A DNA stretch of 64,000 bases from Pseudomonadota bacterium (GTDB taxonomy: Bacteria > Pseudomonadota > Gammaproteobacteria > Steroidobacterales > Steroidobacteraceae): assembly GCA_023423935.1 (NCBI GenBank), contig JAFAEQ010000015.1, forward strand, positions 1 to 64,000, written 5' to 3'. A program made the translations under genes and the position numbers. Shown piece after piece: positions 60,901 to 64,000 of this stretch. The notes below the pieces were generated by a model. That model made no database searches. It had not been told where the DNA came from and saw nothing but the letters and a program-made list of their open reading frames with translations. Position 1 is the stretch's first letter, and each line of letters starts with the position of its first letter.

Positions 60901-60952
60901 TTAGATCAGCGGCGAAGGGAATGCGGGACTTCCATCACCGCCATCACCGTCA

Positions 60953-61309
60953 TCACTTCCCTTCCCACATGACCTCGGCCTTGGCGGCGGCCGCGCGCTT
61001 GAGCAGCCCGACCAGGGGAATCGCGCGCACGGCGATTTCGACGGGCGGATCCTTCTCTTCCTCATCGGCGTCGGCCGGAGCGTCTTCATTGTCTGCGGGC
61101 GGTGCCGCGGCGGGTGGGGGATTCGCGTGCGGCTGACGCTTCGCTTGTTCGATGGACGCTTCCAGCTGCCGCAGCGCGCCCGGCACGTCGTCGGCGTTGA
61201 AGGCGCCCGGGATGCGACCTGTCCCGCCCATCATGCGAATGAGCTCGGTCGCAACATCCCCGAACATGGTCACAGAATCTGTGGCGCTCGAACGAAACGT
61301 CACCAGCAT
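60953..61309 (-). CDS. DUF1840 protein
   Basis: 118 residues, starting MLVTFRSSATDSVTMFGDVA, the DUF1840 pattern (LVTFRSxAxxDVxMF), then LIRMMGGTGRIPGA and DVPGALRQLEASIEQ. A disordered Pro/Ala/Asp/Glu section precedes a C-terminal helical segment (VRAIPLVGLLKRAAAAKAEV). Function unknown, cytosolic. A GATG/CATCAC-type tract lies at the stop. Confidence 0.92.
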   Translation of the reverse strand: MLVTFRSSATDSVTMFGDVATELIRMMGGTGRIPGAFNADDVPGALRQLEASIEQAKRQPHANPPPAAAPPADNEDAPADADEEEKDPPVEIAVRAIPLVGLLKRAAAAKAEVMWEGK

Positions 61310-61389
61310 GTCGTCATCCGTCAGTCGCTTGGATGGAGCGGACTGTGATCCGCCCGGGAAATTCCGTCAATCGCGTGCGACCGATGTGC

Positions 61390-61500
61390 TCAGGTGCAGC
61401 CCCGGAGCAGGAACAGCACGAGCAGTACCGGAATCGGCACGCCCAGAAGCCACAACAGGATCCAGCCTGCCTTGCCTTGCTGACGGCGCATCCAGTTCAT
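61390..61500 (-). CDS. 36-residue single-helix membrane peptide
   Basis: The ATG is preceded by GGGGGA at six-base spacing. The peptide reads MNWMRRQQGKAGWILLWLLG, then VPIPVLLVLFLLRGCT. It has a basic start, one membrane helix of about 20 residues and a terminal Cys. Small proteins of this shape are common next to DUF1840 or HDOD genes. It is too short for most annotation pipelines. Function unknown. Confidence 0.7.
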   Translation of the reverse strand: MNWMRRQQGKAGWILLWLLGVPIPVLLVLFLLRGCT

Positions 61501-61581
61501 CGGAAATCCCCCGTAAACAATGTATGTACGGGTAACGGCCGGATGCTCGAGGCGGTTCCGCGACGCCGCAGAGCCTGCAGA

Positions 61582-62652
61582 TCAGGTTTGCGTTGCCGAG
61601 GCTGCGGCCAGCCACATGGCGCGCGCGGTCTCGACATCGGCTCCTTGCATCGTGAGAAGTTCCTGCGCCTGGGTCTTCGAGTAATAGCCGCGCGCCGTCA
61701 GCATGGCGAGTGCACCAGCGAGATCGCCGAAATACACGGCGCGCCCGAGCGAACTCATCTGCGGCGGTGGCATCTTCTGCTGCTGCTCGGTGAACGCAGC
61801 GATCGACAGATCCGAAAGACCCCAGGCTTGCGCGATCAGGCTGGCCGTGCACGCGCGTTGGCTACGGATCGTTTCGATGAACACTTCGGCGCGCGGGGTG
61901 AGCGAGGGAAAGTCGCGGTACTTATCCATCGTCAATCGGAACAGCACGATGTTGGCCAGCATCCCTAAGAGTCCGAGCAGCTGTGCAACGATCGGTTCTG
62001 CATCGCCGATGGATCGCGCATGAACCTCCGCTGCAATCGCCGTGCGCTCGGCTTGCTCCCAGGTGAAATCAGGAAACGCGTCGAACTGACCGCGTGGCAT
62101 GCGGAAGACCGGTTGCAGGATGGCCGCCGCCGTGAGCGAACGCAGTCCATCGGTGCCGAGCAGAAAGACGGCGCGATCGAGGCTTTCGATCGGCTCGGGT
62201 GAAATGCGATAGGCCGCGCTGTTCGCCCGCTGCAGCACCGCGCCGGCGAGCGTGGGGTCTTCGAGCAGCACTCTGACGAGCTCGTCACGCGTGCTTTGAT
62301 CGTCGTTCAATGTCTGCAGCAGTTTCGGCAGCAGCATCGGACGGCGCGGGAAGTAGTCGCGCTCGTGTACCGATTCGTCCAGCGACTTCACGACTGCATC
62401 GATCACGGCGGCATGATCAGCGACGAGTCCCGGGTTGAGCTTGGGCAGTGCGAAGGCGAGGCGATAACACTCGTTCGCGACGTTCTGCAGTTCGGGCGTT
62501 TCAAATGGGATCTCCGCCCCGATGATCTGCGTAGCGAGGAGGTCTTGCGGCTCATCGGCATGCGGTGTCGGCTTTGCCGATCCGTGTCCCAGCGCCTTGA
62601 ACAGCACGGCCACGAGGACTGCGACCAGCACGATCAGAGCTACGATCCACAT
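61582..62652 (-). CDS. HDOD domain protein with N-terminal membrane anchor
   Basis: 356 residues. One helix (about 2-20) anchors the N-terminus. The HDOD domain spans about 105-310: FPRRPMLLPKLLQTLNDDQS, DPTLAGAVLQRANSAAY, PIESLDRAVFLLGTDGLRSL. The catalytic HD pair of HD hydrolases is absent, as in HDOD proteins, so it is a scaffold rather than an enzyme. HDOD proteins take part in c-di-GMP and surface signalling. Divergent from the transglutaminase gene across 229 bp. Confidence 0.9.
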   Translation of the reverse strand: MWIVALIVLVAVLVAVLFKALGHGSAKPTPHADEPQDLLATQIIGAEIPFETPELQNVANECYRLAFALPKLNPGLVADHAAVIDAVVKSLDESVHERDYFPRRPMLLPKLLQTLNDDQSTRDELVRVLLEDPTLAGAVLQRANSAAYRISPEPIESLDRAVFLLGTDGLRSLTAAAILQPVFRMPRGQFDAFPDFTWEQAERTAIAAEVHARSIGDAEPIVAQLLGLLGMLANIVLFRLTMDKYRDFPSLTPRAEVFIETIRSQRACTASLIAQAWGLSDLSIAAFTEQQQKMPPPQMSSLGRAVYFGDLAGALAMLTARGYYSKTQAQELLTMQGADVETARAMWLAAASATQT

Positions 62653-62881
62653 TCAGTCCACGACCCCAGATTTCTTATAGATCGACAGTGTTTGTATGTT
62701 CGATGCCCGACATCTTCCCTGTCAGGCCGGCAACGCGATGCCGTATCCCCGCTGGTGCGGATCATAGCCGGTCGTGCACCTAACTGGGGCGGGATCGCTG
62801 CCACAACGGATCGCCTGCGGCCTCGAGCGCTGGAGTGAGACTTGCACAGACACCGGGTCACTTCAGCCGAGGCCGCCTCGC

Positions 62882-64000
62882 TTGTCCATCCACGTCGCGC
62901 TCAATCACGTTACTCAGTATCAATATGACCGCCGCGTCGGCCTCGGGCCGCAGATCATCCGTCTGCGTCCGGCGCCGCATTCGCGAACCCGCGTGCTGTC
63001 GTATTCCCTGCGCGTCACACCTTCGGATCATTTCATCAACTGGCAACAGGATCCGCAGGCGAACTATCTCGCGCGGCTCGTTTTTCCGAACAAGACGACC
63101 GAGTTTCGGATCGAGGTGAATCTGGTCGCCGAAATGGCCGTGTTCAATCCATTCGATTTCTTTCTCGAGGAGTACGCGGAGCACTTTCCATTCAAGTATC
63201 AGGCCGAGGAGCTGCGTGAGCTCGCGCCCTATCTTGCAACCTCGCCGCTGACACCGCTGTTCAGTGACTTTCTCGAGTCGATCTCGCGCCAACGCACGCG
63301 CACGATCGATTTTCTGGTGCAGCTCAACCAGCGCCTGGCGGAGCATGTGAAGTATCTGATCCGTCTCGAGCCGGGTGTGCAGACCCCGGAGGAGACGCTG
63401 CAGAAATCCTCCGGCTCGTGCCGCGATTCGGCGTGGCTGCTCGCGCAGCTCCTGCGTCATTGCGGTCTGGCGACTCGCTTCGTCTCGGGCTATCTGATTC
63501 AGCTGGTGGCGGACGTGAAATCGCTCGACGGTCCGTCAGGGCCTCCGGCGGACTTCACTGATCTGCATGCATGGTGCGAGGTCTATCTGCCAGGCGCCGG
63601 CTGGATCGGTCTGGATCCCACCTCGGGCCTGCTCGCCGGCGAAGGACATATCCCGCTGGCCTGCACACCCGAACCTTCCGCAGCCGCGCCGGTGAGCGGT
63701 GCGGTCGACGAGTCGCAAGTCGAGTTCACGCACAGCATGAAAGTCGAGCGCATCTGGGAAGCGCCGCGGGTCACCAAGCCGTACACGGACGAGCAGTGGT
63801 CGCAGATCGAGAAGCTCGGACATCAGGTCGATGCCGATCTGATCGCGCAGGACGTGCGACTTACGATGGGCGGAGAGCCGACCTTCGTTTCCATCGATGA
63901 TCCGGACGGCGCCGAATGGAATACGGCCGCGCTTGGACCGAACAAGCGAGCTTTGGCCGCCACGCTGTTCCACAAACTCAGGCAAAAGTATGCGCCGCAG
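62882..64000 (+). CDS. Transglutaminase-like / DUF2126 protein, 5' part
   Basis: TTG start giving (M)SIHVALNHVTQYQYDRRVG, the usual beginning of this family. The frame is open to the window end (373 codons; full-length proteins are about 1,100 residues). A transglutaminase N-terminal domain is followed by the core with catalytic Cys in SGSCRDSAWLL, His in DLHAWCEVYLPG and Asp in GWIGLDPTSGL. The DUF2126 domain begins at VRLTMGGEPTFVSIDD. Often in an operon with circularly permuted ATP-grasp and alpha-E proteins, which would lie beyond the window. The function is probably peptide modification, unproven. Confidence 0.9.
   Translation, partial: MSIHVALNHVTQYQYDRRVGLGPQIIRLRPAPHSRTRVLSYSLRVTPSDHFINWQQDPQANYLARLVFPNKTTEFRIEVNLVAEMAVFNPFDFFLEEYAEHFPFKYQAEELRELAPYLATSPLTPLFSDFLESISRQRTRTIDFLVQLNQRLAEHVKYLIRLEPGVQTPEETLQKSSGSCRDSAWLLAQLLRHCGLATRFVSGYLIQLVADVKSLDGPSGPPADFTDLHAWCEVYLPGAGWIGLDPTSGLLAGEGHIPLACTPEPSAAAPVSGAVDESQVEFTHSMKVERIWEAPRVTKPYTDEQWSQIEKLGHQVDADLIAQDVRLTMGGEPTFVSIDDPDGAEWNTAALGPNKRALAATLFHKLRQKYAPQ

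Overview
The window is high-GC bacterial DNA with dense genes on both strands. The gene types (DUF5916 outer-membrane protein, alginate-export-like porin, HD-GYP and HDOD signalling proteins, MalT-type LuxR regulator, two membrane-anchored Ser/Thr kinases, a sigma-54 two-component system beside a MacB-like exporter, YebC, DUF1840) suggest a gammaproteobacterium near Xanthomonadales/Nevskiales, perhaps Steroidobacteraceae. That placement is inferred from gene content, not from a phylogenetic marker.

Layout. 0-5.2 kb: AIM24-family protein, two exported SGNH/GDSL esterases (one rhamnogalacturonan-acetylesterase-like), a membrane protein and a two-lobed aspartic protease. 5.3-14.5 kb: DUF5916 outer-membrane protein, HD-GYP protein, methyltransferase, Tat-exported phosphotriesterase-like protein facing a MerR regulator, and a lipoprotein lipase. 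14.5-19 kb: a small inverted-repeat element, a frameshifted membrane gene, and the most unusual locus. That locus is an exported protein made of eight identical 13-residue units plus a 55-residue exported peptide with a related motif, divergent from a Ser/Thr kinase with a TPR-like exterior. 19-32.8 kb: alanine/Na+ symporter, cation/proton antiporter, porin, two sensor histidine kinases with small putative DNA-binding ORFs beside them, a STAS-like protein, a large exported protein and a DUF5658-like protein.

33-43 kb is an accessory island beginning at tRNA-Arg(TCG), which sits at the end of a tandem array of decayed copies of itself. The island holds an XRE regulator with a broken AbiEii-type toxin, an RNxxxH (HEPN-like) protein paired with a DUF4238 protein, an Abi_C-like HEPN protein, a HEPN/Toprim protein, a VapBC pair and a decayed gene of an uncharacterised family. 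Candidate attachment sites (tRNA-identical 12-14-mers, arm-type repeats and a pair of direct repeats) are present, but no integrase.

43-64 kb: UGT-like glycosyltransferase; EamA exporter with a divergent Lrp regulator; an operon of small exported protein, membrane-fusion protein, ABC ATPase, two permeases, sigma-54 response regulator and histidine kinase, preceded by a good -24/-12 promoter with upstream dyads. Then come a MalT-like LuxR regulator, a Ser/Thr kinase with a 12-Cys exterior, YebC, DUF1840, a 36-residue membrane peptide, an HDOD protein and the start of a transglutaminase/DUF2126 protein cut by the window end.

The intergenic DNA is rich in dispersed repeats: a 98-110 bp element in three copies with terminal inverted repeats; heptanucleotide arrays at four junctions of the ABC/two-component operon; a CCCCGTG-type repeat; and a GCGGTCTTTGCGGC-type repeat.
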